Positions 21,453-30,092 of a stretch of DNA of 42,774 nt are shown in pieces. Location of the stretch: contig DAOUZA010000004.1 in assembly GCA_030665785.1 (NCBI GenBank), forward strand, positions 1-42,774, written 5' to 3'. The position numbers were made by a program, and so were the translations under genes. The DNA comes from Dehalococcoidia bacterium (lineage in GTDB: Bacteria; Chloroflexota; Dehalococcoidia; GIF9; AB-539-J10). The notes under the pieces are model-generated. The model was not told the origin of the DNA, did not search any database, and worked only from the letters and a program-made list of their open reading frames with translations. Each line of letters starts with the position of its first letter. Positions within the stretch are counted from its first letter, which is position 1.

Positions 21453-21634
21453 AAATAAGTTCTGAGGCTATCAGGTTAGCCAAGGAGACAATAAACACCG
21501 CAGTTGATACCGACCTGAAGACCACTCTGGAATTTGACGCAAAGGCACAGCGCCTGTGCTTTCAATCAGAAGATGCCCGTGAAGCTATAAAGGCTAGAAT
21601 TCAGGAATTGAGAGCAACCCCCAAAATCGAGTAA
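21452..21634 (+). pseudogene. Crotonase C-terminal fragment
   Basis: The open frame after the toxin stop reads EISSEAIRLAKETINTAVDTD, then a segment LKTTLEFDAKAQRLCFQSED, and ends ATPKIE before TAA. It aligns with the last 60 residues of the crotonase at 19910 (ALGLAKRAINTSLEVS...PKIE). The last third is nearly identical in DNA, while the first part differs enough to suggest a separate paralogue. No start or N-terminal part exists, so this is a gene remnant. Confidence 0.8.
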
Positions 21635-21643
21635 ACGTTCCCT
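21558..21643 (+). repeat. Direct repeat, copy 2 (crotonase 3' end)
   Basis: Partner of 20631-20716. The match runs through the TAA and into nine bases of non-coding DNA. The two copies enclose about 840 bases with the excisionase-type fragment and the toxin-antitoxin pair. The stretch 21644-21718 after it shows no gene. Confidence 0.85.
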
Positions 21644-21718
21644 GTGGCAAAAGGTTGTAGTTGACAAGAGCAGGGGAATTTTGAAGAGAACCTTAAACCA
21701 TCATAGAGTCTACAAAGC

Positions 21719-22519
21719 TCACATCTCGGCACTTTCGCTCGATGTATTTTCAATGTCTGGCTCTTGACTCGGCCCTCGCCACCTCAGCCACAGAGCAGTC
21801 GCCAGTATTGCTGCAGCTAATACCGAGCAATAGATTTCAAGCTGCACCACGGTGAACACCTGGGCAGCGAGCAACAGAACACTATAGTTCAGTATGATGT
21901 GCAGGAATGCCACCAGGAGGTAGAATTGCCAGCCTTTACCCTTATTCCAGCCATAAATTGCCAGGGCAGTAGCTCCGATGTGAAAGCCAACAGCGCTAAA
22001 TCTCTCCCAGAACGGAATGAGTGCCTGCCATCCCTGGAGTTGCACCGTAGCCCAGGTAAAACCTGAAGCGAAGACGGTATTAAGAACCCAAACTGCCTCA
22101 AAGATGCCAAAACCAGCTCCAGCTACAGCTCCAAGGATAAGAGCATCTCGATTTGAAATAGGCTGCTTACGTTCCATATAGACGAGTGCTGGCATCAGCT
22201 TCAATCCTTCCTGAACAAGCCCGGTAAATAGTAGTGCTGGTATTCCAGCAAATAGCAGATGCTGCTGCAATGTTGCTTGGTCCCAGAAGTGGAGCAGTGC
22301 CTTGTTTGCTCCAAACTGCAACGGAACTTGAATAAAGGCGATGGTGGGACCAAAGAGGATGGCTCCACCAGCTAGAACCGCCCACAGCCAGGGCCTCTTA
22401 TGAATTGGCGGTGCAAAGGCGCCAAGCCAGATAGCGCCCAGAGCAAGGGCAATGCCAATGCCCCAGCCGCCGGGATTGCTATAGAAGGATACAAATAACT
22501 GCCATATATTTACCCACAT
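21719..22519 (-). CDS. PrsW-like intramembrane protease
   Basis: A 266-residue polytopic membrane protein with seven or eight hydrophobic segments. The pattern GLVQEGLKLMPALVYM (Glu and Lys), GAGFGIFEAVWVLNTV (Glu) and ATALAIYGW...FLHIILNYS (His and Asn in the last helices) fits the PrsW/CPBP-like glutamate membrane proteases, where two Glu and a His form the metal site. PrsW of Bacillus cuts an anti-sigma factor; the target here is unknown. The first helix follows MWVNIWQLFVSFYSN. The acidic tail SQEPDIENTSSESAEM is cytoplasmic. It is 18 bases from the lipoprotein gene, on the same strand, so the two are probably co-transcribed. Confidence 0.75.
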   Translation of the reverse strand: MWVNIWQLFVSFYSNPGGWGIGIALALGAIWLGAFAPPIHKRPWLWAVLAGGAILFGPTIAFIQVPLQFGANKALLHFWDQATLQQHLLFAGIPALLFTGLVQEGLKLMPALVYMERKQPISNRDALILGAVAGAGFGIFEAVWVLNTVFASGFTWATVQLQGWQALIPFWERFSAVGFHIGATALAIYGWNKGKGWQFYLLVAFLHIILNYSVLLLAAQVFTVVQLEIYCSVLAAAILATALWLRWRGPSQEPDIENTSSESAEM

Positions 22520-22537
22520 CGGTTATCTCCTTTTAAG

Positions 22538-23242
22538 CTACTCCATTATCTCCTGCAGCAAAATGATGCTCTGCCCGTTGTCATACTTTACCAGGTAGTG
22601 AGGGCTATCCACGCTGTACCACATATATTGCTCCTGCCCAGCTGCGCTGAGTTCAAGCTTCCAGCAATCGAAAACTCCTGCTGGAGTTTCCACTGGCTCC
22701 TTTCCAGTTATAGCTACGGTAATTTTAGGCTTTTGGGCAGCTGCGGCAACAACATTGGTATAGGTAGCTTGATAGCCTTCCTCAAAGGGAAGCGCTCTGA
22801 GTAAAAATAATACCTCATCGTTATCATAAGCATCGTCAGGAACATCTATCTCAGCAGTTTGGTTTCCTTCCGGGGTTTCAGCTTCTATCTTGAGTTTGCT
22901 ATCACTATAAGTGGCGTTAATTTTGAATTCGCCTTGTGGACTTACTATGGTTTGGTTTCCACTGATAGGCTTGAGGTCATCGCTTGCTACCTTAATGGAG
23001 ATGGTTTGCTTCACCTCCCCTACTTCCCAGTACTGCCCTAGAATATAGCTTTCTCCTTCTTTAGCAATGGTCAAGTTGCCACTACCTATCGTATTTGCTT
23101 CCTGGTCTTGAATAATATAGCTGGTCTCTTCTTCATCAGCCCAGGGGATTGCAGAAATTACTATGCTTTCTTTTGGAGCACAACCTGCCAGGGCGATACA
23201 GAAAACAAGTGTTATGGCTAAAGGCATCAGCAATCTTTTCAT
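22538..23242 (-). CDS. Lipoprotein of unknown function
   Basis: The 234-residue product has a clear lipoprotein signal, MKRLLMPLAITLVFCIALAGC, with the lipobox LAGC and lipidated Cys 21. The mature part is beta-rich (SYIIQDQEANTIGSGNLTIAKEG, TISIKVASDDLKPISGNQTI, ITGKEPVETPAGVFDCWKLEL), similar to the DUF3108-like proteins that carry a 'TPAG.fdcwkl' segment. It is exposed on the outside of the membrane. No enzyme motif is seen. It is directly upstream of the PrsW-like protease on the same strand, so it could be a partner or substrate. Confidence 0.8.
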   Translation of the reverse strand: MKRLLMPLAITLVFCIALAGCAPKESIVISAIPWADEEETSYIIQDQEANTIGSGNLTIAKEGESYILGQYWEVGEVKQTISIKVASDDLKPISGNQTIVSPQGEFKINATYSDSKLKIEAETPEGNQTAEIDVPDDAYDNDEVLFLLRALPFEEGYQATYTNVVAAAAQKPKITVAITGKEPVETPAGVFDCWKLELSAAGQEQYMWYSVDSPHYLVKYDNGQSIILLQEIME

Positions 23243-23316
23243 TTTTCTCTCCTCTTCCTCTTAATATCGTGGATAGTCAAGAAGATGAACTTGAGCTCTT
23301 CGAGACATTTACTACC

Positions 23317-24861
23317 TTACATCACCCTCTTCAACCTGGGGTTTGGGGTGATGCCAGGCATTCTGCCCCTTTTGGCAATGGGCTTGCCCTCTACCTCGTG
23401 AAGGTCAGCAGTGAAATCAATGGGCGGGGCATCGCTGATGCAGCTGCCCACGGCGAAGATGTCAACGGGGGCTCCTTCGTTTATAAAATATCTAATTCGC
23501 TCCGGGTTAAGTCCACCACTGACCACAATTTTCACCTGTTTAAATCCCTCAAGGTCCAGCCACGCTCTCACTTCCTTGACTAAATCGGCAGTGACCCTGC
23601 CTCTCTCCGAGGGAGTATCTAATCTCACGCCCTGCAACTTTCCTTGCATTGCCTTGGCGACAGTTACACTTTCCCTGACCTCATCCTCAAAAGTATCCAC
23701 CAAAGCAATGCGGGGCACTTCAGGAGAGACATGCTTATCAAAGGCAAGCGTAGCCTCAGCAGTGCTTCCCAGAATAATGATGAGGGCATGGGGTATAGTT
23801 CCTGTAGGTTGAATACCAGCAAGTTTTGCCCCACTTGTGCTGGCACAACCAGTGCAGCCTCCCACGATGGCGGAATACTCCATAACACCAACCACCGAGG
23901 GATGAACATGGCGAGCACCGAAGCTAATCACCGGAATGCCTTGAGCAGCATTAACACATTCTCGGGCAGCAGTTGCCCAGCCACTGCAATGGGCAAGAAT
24001 TCCTAGATAGGTAGTCTCGTAAGCTCCATAGCTCTGGTAAGGAGCTTTTATCCGCAGGACTACTTCCTTTCTGTCAAAGGATTCGCCTTCACATAATGCC
24101 CAAACTTCGTTGCGAGCAAAGCGTGGCAATCTATCTTGGGGAAGCACCTTTTGCAGCAGAGCTTTAACCTCCCTCATTCCACAGAGAATCCCTCCCCCTC
24201 TGGGGAACACCTCCATAGTAGCTATGGGGTTTATTTTCTCCTTTTTAAGTATTTCCACAGTGCGGGGAAAATAAATATCGGCGGTTTCCCCACTGAGCCA
24301 GGACTCAGGGATTTCAAATTTCGGTTCAGGCAACTCGACCTCGAGGCGAATTACATTGGCTCCAAGCGTCTTTCCCATGTGCTCCAGGGCAAAGAAGTGA
24401 GCTTTGTTATCAAAGGAGGCAACGCAATCAACAGGAATTTCAACTTCATACCCTCTATTTCGGGCATCAGCCACGGTGTGCAACACACAGATATCAGTGC
24501 AGACACCACAAACAACGATAACCTCGGGATTTAACTCCTTCAACTTCCTCTCCAGCGAGGTATCATAAAAAGCACTGAAGTGCCTCTTAGGTATTATCTC
24601 GCCGTGATATTGGGAAAACTCAGGGATGAGTTCAGCTTCAGGCGTTCCTTCAATGCAGTGAGGAGGGAATAGCTTGAATTCGAGGTCATCAGGCTTGTGA
24701 TGGTCACAGGGATAAAACACCTTCGCCCCCTGTTTTAGCTCCTTTTCCAGAAGTCTCTGGATGTTAGGGATAATGTCTCGGGCTTTGGTACCACAATAAA
24801 GGGGGTGTCCTTCCTCCAAAAAGCCACGAACCATATCTATTACTAATATCGCTTTAGCCAC
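23317..24861 (-). CDS. Nicotinamidase-nicotinate phosphoribosyltransferase fusion
   Basis: The 514-residue protein joins two successive steps of NAD salvage. Residues 1 to about 175 are an isochorismatase-fold nicotinamidase: D9 (AILVIDMVRGF), metal residues in the CDHH segment (52-55) and H68, K92 (IIPKRHFSAF) and the catalytic Cys 125 (CGVCTDICVLHT). From about 185 on is nicotinate phosphoribosyltransferase: MEVFPRGGGILCGMREV, SFGARHVHPSVVG, STSGAKLAGIQPTGTIPHALI, VDTFEDEVRES and VSGGLNPERIRYF. It should hydrolyse nicotinamide and pass nicotinate to PRPP-dependent formation of nicotinate mononucleotide. Both active sites look intact. It is ten bases from the flavin-binding gene on the same strand. 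Confidence 0.93.
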   Translation of the reverse strand: MAKAILVIDMVRGFLEEGHPLYCGTKARDIIPNIQRLLEKELKQGAKVFYPCDHHKPDDLEFKLFPPHCIEGTPEAELIPEFSQYHGEIIPKRHFSAFYDTSLERKLKELNPEVIVVCGVCTDICVLHTVADARNRGYEVEIPVDCVASFDNKAHFFALEHMGKTLGANVIRLEVELPEPKFEIPESWLSGETADIYFPRTVEILKKEKINPIATMEVFPRGGGILCGMREVKALLQKVLPQDRLPRFARNEVWALCEGESFDRKEVVLRIKAPYQSYGAYETTYLGILAHCSGWATAARECVNAAQGIPVISFGARHVHPSVVGVMEYSAIVGGCTGCASTSGAKLAGIQPTGTIPHALIIILGSTAEATLAFDKHVSPEVPRIALVDTFEDEVRESVTVAKAMQGKLQGVRLDTPSERGRVTADLVKEVRAWLDLEGFKQVKIVVSGGLNPERIRYFINEGAPVDIFAVGSCISDAPPIDFTADLHEVEGKPIAKRGRMPGITPNPRLKRVM

Positions 24862-24871
24862 AATTATTCGC

Positions 24872-25276
24872 CTAACTTACCAGTTTCCCCGCATCAGGCC
24901 CGGGGGTAATTGAATAAATCGACTTTACTTTTACAATAACCACAGCCCTGGGAGTAAGCTTTGGCTCTACAGCCTTTACTATTCTAACGCCTTCATCAAA
25001 ATTACTCCCTGAGGTTTCAATCCTGACATCACCCTTAAATTGATATCCTTTGGAATCACCTGCCTTCCAAACTGAAACCGCCGCCTTGGGATTCGCCTTT
25101 AAATTTTCCATTGTTTTCTTCATAAAGTTATCCACGAGCAGAATCTCATCTTCAGAAAGCATCTTGCCAAAGGCGATAGGAACTACATTAGGTTCGCCAT
25201 CTTTATTAGCTGTCGCTACGGCAAACACCTTCGCCCCCTGGATAACCTCTTTCATCTCTTCAGTAATCTTTGCCAT
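24872..25276 (-). CDS. Pyridoxamine 5'-phosphate oxidase family flavin-binding protein
   Basis: A 134-residue split-barrel protein: AKVFAVATANKDGEPNVVPIAFGKM and LLVDNFMKKTMENLKANPKAAVSVW are the usual FMN-binding segments of the PPOX family, followed by GYQFKGDVRIETSG. Such small members bind FMN or F420 and may reduce unknown substrates; they are not true pyridoxamine oxidases. It begins with ATG after GGAGG and is the first gene before the NAD salvage fusion on the same strand, which suggests a joint transcript. Confidence 0.87.
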   Translation of the reverse strand: MAKITEEMKEVIQGAKVFAVATANKDGEPNVVPIAFGKMLSEDEILLVDNFMKKTMENLKANPKAAVSVWKAGDSKGYQFKGDVRIETSGSNFDEGVRIVKAVEPKLTPRAVVIVKVKSIYSITPGPDAGKLVS

Positions 25277-25317
25277 CTTTACCTTCCTCCCAAAATATTC
25301 ATTACCTCTTCAGGTCA

Positions 25318-25638
25318 TTAATAGGTAGGGCGCTCCACCTCATAGTGTTCCTTCAGAAAAGAAATATACTCCTCAAGCAAGGAAGTCGCCTTATCATCGT
25401 TACCATTTTTTAGAGCCTCTACAGCGTCTTGCAAAATGCCAATTTCTATTTCTATCGACCCTGTTATACAACAACATCCTCCAGCACAAGAACCAACATC
25501 AGCCCGCCACAGGTGAGACTGCTTTATTTCTATCATATGCTCTATATCGGTAAGGCATTCCCCTTTCTTTGCAGGGTTAGCTAGCTTCCGCTTAATATCC
25601 ATCGCATTTTCCATAGCTTCCTTGCTCATCATAAACAT
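25318..25638 (-). CDS. Small Cys-rich protein, unknown
   Basis: I do not recognise this 106-residue protein. It is helical, with a central Cys cluster VGSCAGGCCCITGS (near residues 50-60) plus a further Cys at about 28. The cluster, C-x3-CCC, could hold a metal or a redox cofactor. The C-terminal half is a helical hairpin (ILQDAVEALKNGNDDKATSLLEEYISFLKEHYEVE). The start at 25638 has an AGGAAG box six bases upstream. It is 42 bases from the flavin-binding gene on the same strand and is preceded by a short repeat tract. Confidence 0.65.
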   Translation of the reverse strand: MFMMSKEAMENAMDIKRKLANPAKKGECLTDIEHMIEIKQSHLWRADVGSCAGGCCCITGSIEIEIGILQDAVEALKNGNDDKATSLLEEYISFLKEHYEVERPTY

Positions 25639-25655
25639 TATCCACTTCCTAAAGT

Positions 25656-25680
25656 TTAGGATTTAGAGTTTAGGATTTCG
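25656..25680. repeat. Solo copy of the TTTAGGATTT end repeat
   Basis: TTTAGGATTT occurs twice in a row here (GTTTAGGATTTAGAGTTTAGGATTTC). It matches the terminal repeats of the elements at 8172-8303 and 35072-35176. It lies just behind the 3' end of purH. No core sequence is attached. Confidence 0.5.
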
Positions 25681-25692
25681 TGCTTGTCCATG

Positions 25693-27216
25693 TCAGTGCC
25701 TGAAATGGCGAATACCGGTAAACGCCATAGCAACATTACACTTGTTAGCCAATTCGATTACCTCTTTATCTCTTATCGAGCCACCAGGCTGAATAATAGC
25801 GGTAACTCCTCCCTGGATTGCCAATTCAGGACCATCGGTAAACGGGAAAAAAGCATCGGACGCAAGAACGCTTCCCTTGGCTCTATCACCAGCTCTTTTC
25901 ATAGCCAGCTCAACGCTCACTACACGGCTTGGCTGCCCCGTTCCCATTCCCAATAGTGTTTTGTCCTTAGCAACAACTATGGCATTGGATTTTATCCCCT
26001 TTACCGCTTTCCAGGCAAAGAACAAATCTGAGAGTTCCTCTCTTGTTGGCTCGCGATTGGTAACCGAGCGAGGCTGGAACTCCTCCTCAGCCAGGAAATC
26101 CATTGTTTGTACCAGGAAGCTACCACCAACATAGCGGAAATCAAGCTGTTTCTGGTCCGTTTCCAACATGGGCACTTTAACCAGACGCAAGCTCTTTTTC
26201 CGTCCCAATAACTCCAGCGCTTCTGCAGCGTAATCTGGAGCCAGTATAGCGTCATAATGAGTTTTGTTTATCTCCTCGGCAGTAGTCAAATCTATAGCTC
26301 GATTGGCAGCGACCACGCCACCAAAGGCAGCCAGAGGGTCTCCAGATAGAGCCCTTCGGTAAGCCTCAGCTAAATCATCGTTGCTAGCAAGTCCACAGGA
26401 GTTGGTATGCTTCATCACGGCTATAGTGGGTTCAGAGAAGTTCCCAAGTATGTTCAAGGCAGCATTGAAATCGAGCAAATTATTAAACGAAACTTCAGGG
26501 CCGCTAAGATGCTCTAAAAAAGCTAAACCAGCCTCTCTCCGCCTTACATTCTGCTCAGTATAGAAAACAGCCTTCTGGTGTGGGTTTTCGCCGTAACGAA
26601 GCTGGTAAGCTCTCTTCAAGGCGATGGTCATCTGCTCCGGAAAAGTTTCTTCATTGAGGTATTGAGCGATGGCGGTATCGTAGATAGCGACATGCTGAAA
26701 GGCTTTCTGAGCCAGCCGTTTCCGTTCCCTTAAATCTACATTGCCCTGATGCAGCCTGGATAAAACAGGTTCATAATCCTCGGGGTCAATTACCACCAGG
26801 ACGGAGGGGAAATTTTTGGCTGCCGAGCGAATCATAGTCGGTCCGCCAATATCAATATTCTCCAGCGCCTCGTCCAAAGAAACATCACCGCGGGTTACCG
26901 TCTCAACGAAGGGATACAAATTTACCACCACGATATCAATAGCCTCGATTTGATTCTTAGCTAATTCAGCCAGATGTTGAGGCAAATCACGCCTGGCGAG
27001 AATTCCACCGTGAACTGCAGGATGCAAAGTTTTCACCCTACCATCGAGAATTTCAGGGAAGCCGGTAAGTTCGGAAATACCATGGACCTTTATCCCGGCA
27101 GCCTCCAGCGATTTCTTCGTCCCCCCGGTGCTGAATATCTCAATGCCCAGTTCTTGTAAGCCTCGGGCGAAATCAGCTATTCTTGTCTTATCCGAAACGC
27201 TAATAATGGCGCGCAT
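25693..27216 (-). CDS. purH: Bifunctional AICAR transformylase/IMP cyclohydrolase
   Basis: PurH does the last two steps of IMP synthesis. The 507-residue protein has the N-terminal cyclohydrolase (ISVSDKTRIADFARGLQELG, FSTGGTKKSLEAAGI, GGPTMIRSAAKNF) and the C-terminal transformylase (LRYGENPHQKAVFY, VMKHTNSCGLAS, DPLAAFGGVVAANR, SDAFFPFTDG, and the end MAFTGIRHFRH). A GGAGG box precedes the ATG. It follows purM by ten bases and is the last gene of the purF-purM-purH transcript. Confidence 0.97.
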   Translation of the reverse strand: MRAIISVSDKTRIADFARGLQELGIEIFSTGGTKKSLEAAGIKVHGISELTGFPEILDGRVKTLHPAVHGGILARRDLPQHLAELAKNQIEAIDIVVVNLYPFVETVTRGDVSLDEALENIDIGGPTMIRSAAKNFPSVLVVIDPEDYEPVLSRLHQGNVDLRERKRLAQKAFQHVAIYDTAIAQYLNEETFPEQMTIALKRAYQLRYGENPHQKAVFYTEQNVRRREAGLAFLEHLSGPEVSFNNLLDFNAALNILGNFSEPTIAVMKHTNSCGLASNDDLAEAYRRALSGDPLAAFGGVVAANRAIDLTTAEEINKTHYDAILAPDYAAEALELLGRKKSLRLVKVPMLETDQKQLDFRYVGGSFLVQTMDFLAEEEFQPRSVTNREPTREELSDLFFAWKAVKGIKSNAIVVAKDKTLLGMGTGQPSRVVSVELAMKRAGDRAKGSVLASDAFFPFTDGPELAIQGGVTAIIQPGGSIRDKEVIELANKCNVAMAFTGIRHFRH

Positions 27217-27226
27217 AAACCCTCCA

Positions 27227-28249
27227 TCAATCTATCCTTATCCTTTCTTCTCTTACTGCATTAACTATTTCACCAATGGCTTTAGCCTGGGGCAAAACTT
27301 CGATAATTTTTGGTGCGTCCTGGCTGGTGCAGATAACCACCATGCCTATCCCCATATTAAATACCCGATACATCTCCGCTTCGTCAACATTCCCTTGCTG
27401 TTGAACAAGTTTAAAGATAGGGGGTATATCCCAGGAACTTTTACGAATATGAGCAGCAAGCCCTTCGGGCAAGGTGCGTGGTATATTTCCCTCAAATCCA
27501 CCACCAGTAATATGAGCCAATCCCTTAATTAATGGCAGAGCTGGCTTGAGTTCACGGTAGTAACAGCGATGCGGCATCAATAATTCCTCTCCTAGTGTTT
27601 TCCCTAACTGAGGATAAAATTTATGTAAACAGGAGGGGTCATCATCTATTCCGAAAACTCGCCGCACTAATGAATAGCCGTTGGTATGTAATCCAGATGA
27701 AGGCAAACCAAGCATTATGTCACCTGAAGTTATGGAGCCGCCATCAATGATATTTTTCTTTTCTACCACTCCAACGATAAAGCCCACTAAATCATAAGTC
27801 CCTTGGGAATAAATACCAGGCATCTCGGCAGTTTCACCACCAACGAGAGAGCAGTTAACTTCCCTACAGGCACGAACTATGCCGGTAACAACGCTTTTTA
27901 CCTGTTCAGGCTTCAGCTTATCCATGGCGATATAATCCAGGAAGAAAAGTGGGGAAGCACCACAACAAAGAATATCGTTAACACAATGATTAACGATATC
28001 GATGCCTACAGTGTCATTTTTAGCTAATAAAGAAGCGATTTTGAGCTTAGTGCCTACCCCATCAACACTGGAGACCAATATCGGCTCTTCATATCCTTTG
28101 AGCTGGAACATGCTACCAAAAGAACCAAGATTCAACACTTGAGGGGAAATAGTAGATTTAACTTGCTTGGCGATTAGCTTCTTTATCTCATTAGCTGTCT
28201 CGATATTAACCCCAGCAAGAGCGTAAGTCTGCTTATCTTTGGCTTGCAA
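27227..28249 (-). CDS. purM: Phosphoribosylformylglycinamidine cyclo-ligase (AIR synthetase)
   Basis: PurM closes the imidazole ring to form AIR in purine synthesis. The 340-residue protein has VSSVDGVGTKLKIA, NHCVNDILCCGASPLFFLDYIA, LVGGETAEMPGIY and GLPSSGLHTNGYSLVRR, all diagnostic. The start is a TTG at 28249 that overlaps the end of purF by 17 bases and has AGAGGAA a few bases upstream, so it is likely translated by reinitiation after purF. The usual partner purN (GAR transformylase) is missing between purM and purH, so that step must be encoded elsewhere or done by PurT. Confidence 0.97.
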   Translation of the reverse strand: MQAKDKQTYALAGVNIETANEIKKLIAKQVKSTISPQVLNLGSFGSMFQLKGYEEPILVSSVDGVGTKLKIASLLAKNDTVGIDIVNHCVNDILCCGASPLFFLDYIAMDKLKPEQVKSVVTGIVRACREVNCSLVGGETAEMPGIYSQGTYDLVGFIVGVVEKKNIIDGGSITSGDIMLGLPSSGLHTNGYSLVRRVFGIDDDPSCLHKFYPQLGKTLGEELLMPHRCYYRELKPALPLIKGLAHITGGGFEGNIPRTLPEGLAAHIRKSSWDIPPIFKLVQQQGNVDEAEMYRVFNMGIGMVVICTSQDAPKIIEVLPQAKAIGEIVNAVREERIRID

Positions 28250-29648
28250 CCATTTCCTCTTTAAATTTTGCTTCCAAGGCTAGCTTATCCATTCCCATTT
28301 GCACCGGGATAGGATAGTCGCCGGTAAAGCAAGCAAGACAGAAGATATCCTTGGGCAGGGCAACAGCTTTAATTAAGCCATCAAGACTGAGATAGCCAAG
28401 CGAATCAGCACCAAGGTAATCCCTGATTTCGGGGACACTCTTTTGAGCGGCAATGAGCTCCCACTCCCGTGCCATATCCACTCCTAAAAAGCAAGGGTGG
28501 CGAATAGGAGGAGCACAAATACGAAGGTGAATTTCCCTGGCACCAGCTTTCCTGAGCAAACTGACCACGTGTGGGGTAGTAGTGCCACGCACAATGCTAT
28601 CATCAACAACAACCAGACGTTTCCCGCTAATAATCTCAGCAAGAGGATTGAATTTTAGTTGAACTCCGAGTTCCCGTAATCTTTGGTCAGGTTCAATGAA
28701 AGTGCGCCCTACATAACGGTTTTTCATTACTCCTTCACAAAATGGGATACCTGAAGCATTAGCGTAGCCACTGCCAGCAGCGGTAGCAGAATCGGGAACA
28801 CCCATAACAAGGTCAGCATCAACTGGATACTCCTGAACTAGCATCTCCCCCATGGCTTGCCTTGCTTTGTAGAGCAACCTGCCTTCAATGATGCTGTCGG
28901 GACGAGCAAAATAAATATACTCGAAGATACATAGCGCCTTTCTGCTGCCTTCCTTCTTGAAGCTTTTCATCCCGTCTCGATCAATAATCACAATTTCACC
29001 AGGTTCTATATCCCTTAAAAATTGCGCCCCTATATGGTCTAAAGCGCAGCTCTCCGAGGCAATAACCCAGTCACCATCAATGGTGCCTAAACAAAGGGGG
29101 CGCACGCCCATAGGGTCACGAACTCCCATAAGGGCATCCGGAGTCATAATCGTTAAAGAGTAAGCTCCTTGAAGACGTGCCATAGCATGCCTGAGCTTTT
29201 CCTCCCAATTTTTGCCCGGGGAGGCTAAAATCAGATTGCCAATTACTTCTGAATCAGTGAAGGTATTGAAGCCATAACCACTTCCCCGAAGTTCATCATA
29301 AAGAGGCTCAGTATTGAGGATATTGCCATTATGGGCTAAAGCAAGCGTCAATTTTTCTGTTTTTACAATGATAGGTTGAGCATTGGCTGGTTGGCTGGAA
29401 CCGGTGGTGGAATAGCGGTTATGCCCAATGCCAATATAGCCTTTAAGTCGGGCAAGGTCATCTTCGGTGAAGACCTGGGAAACCAGCCCCATTTTCTTAT
29501 GTATTATTATTTCGTGTCCATCGCTAACAGCGATGCCAGCACTTTCCTGCCCACGATGCTGAAGAGCAAAAAGAGCGAAAAAGATAAGCCGAGCTATATC
29601 TACCTGTGAAGAATAAACCCCAAAGACGCCACAACTTTCATGTAGCAA
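28233..29648 (-). CDS. purF: Amidophosphoribosyltransferase
   Basis: PurF commits PRPP to purine synthesis using glutamine. The 471-residue protein starts MLHESCGVFGVYS: the propeptide is short and Cys 6 becomes the N-terminal nucleophile of the Ntn glutaminase. Further motifs are GHNRYSTTGSS, LALAHNGNILNT and the PRPP loop RLVVVDDSIVRGTT. The C-terminus has CFTGDYPIP with Cys near 443 and 446 that, with earlier Cys, may bind the iron-sulfur cluster of the Bacillus type. The start is TTG; the ATG eight bases on is in another frame, and GAGGAAG is suitably placed. A consensus promoter is at 29697-29668. Confidence 0.97.
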   Translation of the reverse strand: MLHESCGVFGVYSSQVDIARLIFFALFALQHRGQESAGIAVSDGHEIIIHKKMGLVSQVFTEDDLARLKGYIGIGHNRYSTTGSSQPANAQPIIVKTEKLTLALAHNGNILNTEPLYDELRGSGYGFNTFTDSEVIGNLILASPGKNWEEKLRHAMARLQGAYSLTIMTPDALMGVRDPMGVRPLCLGTIDGDWVIASESCALDHIGAQFLRDIEPGEIVIIDRDGMKSFKKEGSRKALCIFEYIYFARPDSIIEGRLLYKARQAMGEMLVQEYPVDADLVMGVPDSATAAGSGYANASGIPFCEGVMKNRYVGRTFIEPDQRLRELGVQLKFNPLAEIISGKRLVVVDDSIVRGTTTPHVVSLLRKAGAREIHLRICAPPIRHPCFLGVDMAREWELIAAQKSVPEIRDYLGADSLGYLSLDGLIKAVALPKDIFCLACFTGDYPIPVQMGMDKLALEAKFKEEMVASQR

Positions 29649-29667
29649 AATCGTCTTCCTCAGCTAA

Positions 29668-29697
29668 ATTATAATTGCCTTTATCCCCTCTAGTCAA
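29668..29697 (-). promoter_or_regulatory. Sigma-70 type promoter of the purF operon
   Basis: TTGACT (29697-29692), 18-base spacer, TATAAT (29673-29668) on the minus strand, 20 bases before the purF start. No PurR box or purine riboswitch is visible in the short leader. The rpsO promoter must lie in the rest of 29700-29824. Confidence 0.7.
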
Positions 29698-29824
29698 TCC
29701 ACCAAGATAGCTGCTGAATCCCGCCTTTGAAAAACTTGTTGCTCTTGACATTTGTATTTCGTATAATAACGTTTTATATTTTGATACTCTGATACAATGA
29801 GTTAATATTTGCAAGGAAGTGTAA

Positions 29825-30091
29825 ATGGCAACGAAAGAAACGAAAGAGAAAATTATCACACAATTTAAACGTAAAGAGGATGATACCGGCTCTGCAGAAG
29901 TCCAGGTAGCGTTGCTTACCGAAAGGATAAAAGAACTAACAGAGCATCTCCAGGCGCATATTAATGACCAACATTCCCGACGTGCCCTTCTTAAATTAAT
30001 CGGACAACGCAAAAGGCTATTAACGTATCTTAGCAAGACAAACCCTGAACGATATCACTCTCTCATCGCTGAGCTAGGTTTAAGGAAATAA
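29825..30091 (+). CDS. rpsO: 30S ribosomal protein S15
   Basis: S15 binds 16S rRNA early in assembly of the small subunit. The 88-residue length and the motifs [48 protein letters not shown] are standard. AAGGAAG lies six bases before the ATG. It is followed two bases later by pnp, the classical order in which S15 binds its own leader and the two genes share a transcript. Confidence 0.98.
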   Translation: MATKETKEKIITQFKRKEDDTGSAEVQVALLTERIKELTEHLQAHINDQHSRRALLKLIGQRKRLLTYLSKTNPERYHSLIAELGLRK

Positions 30092-30092
30092 C

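Noticed and set aside
29745-29767. TTGACA and TATAAT as an rpsO promoter
   Set aside because: The spacer is only 11 bases, too short for a sigma-70 promoter; the real rpsO promoter was not located.
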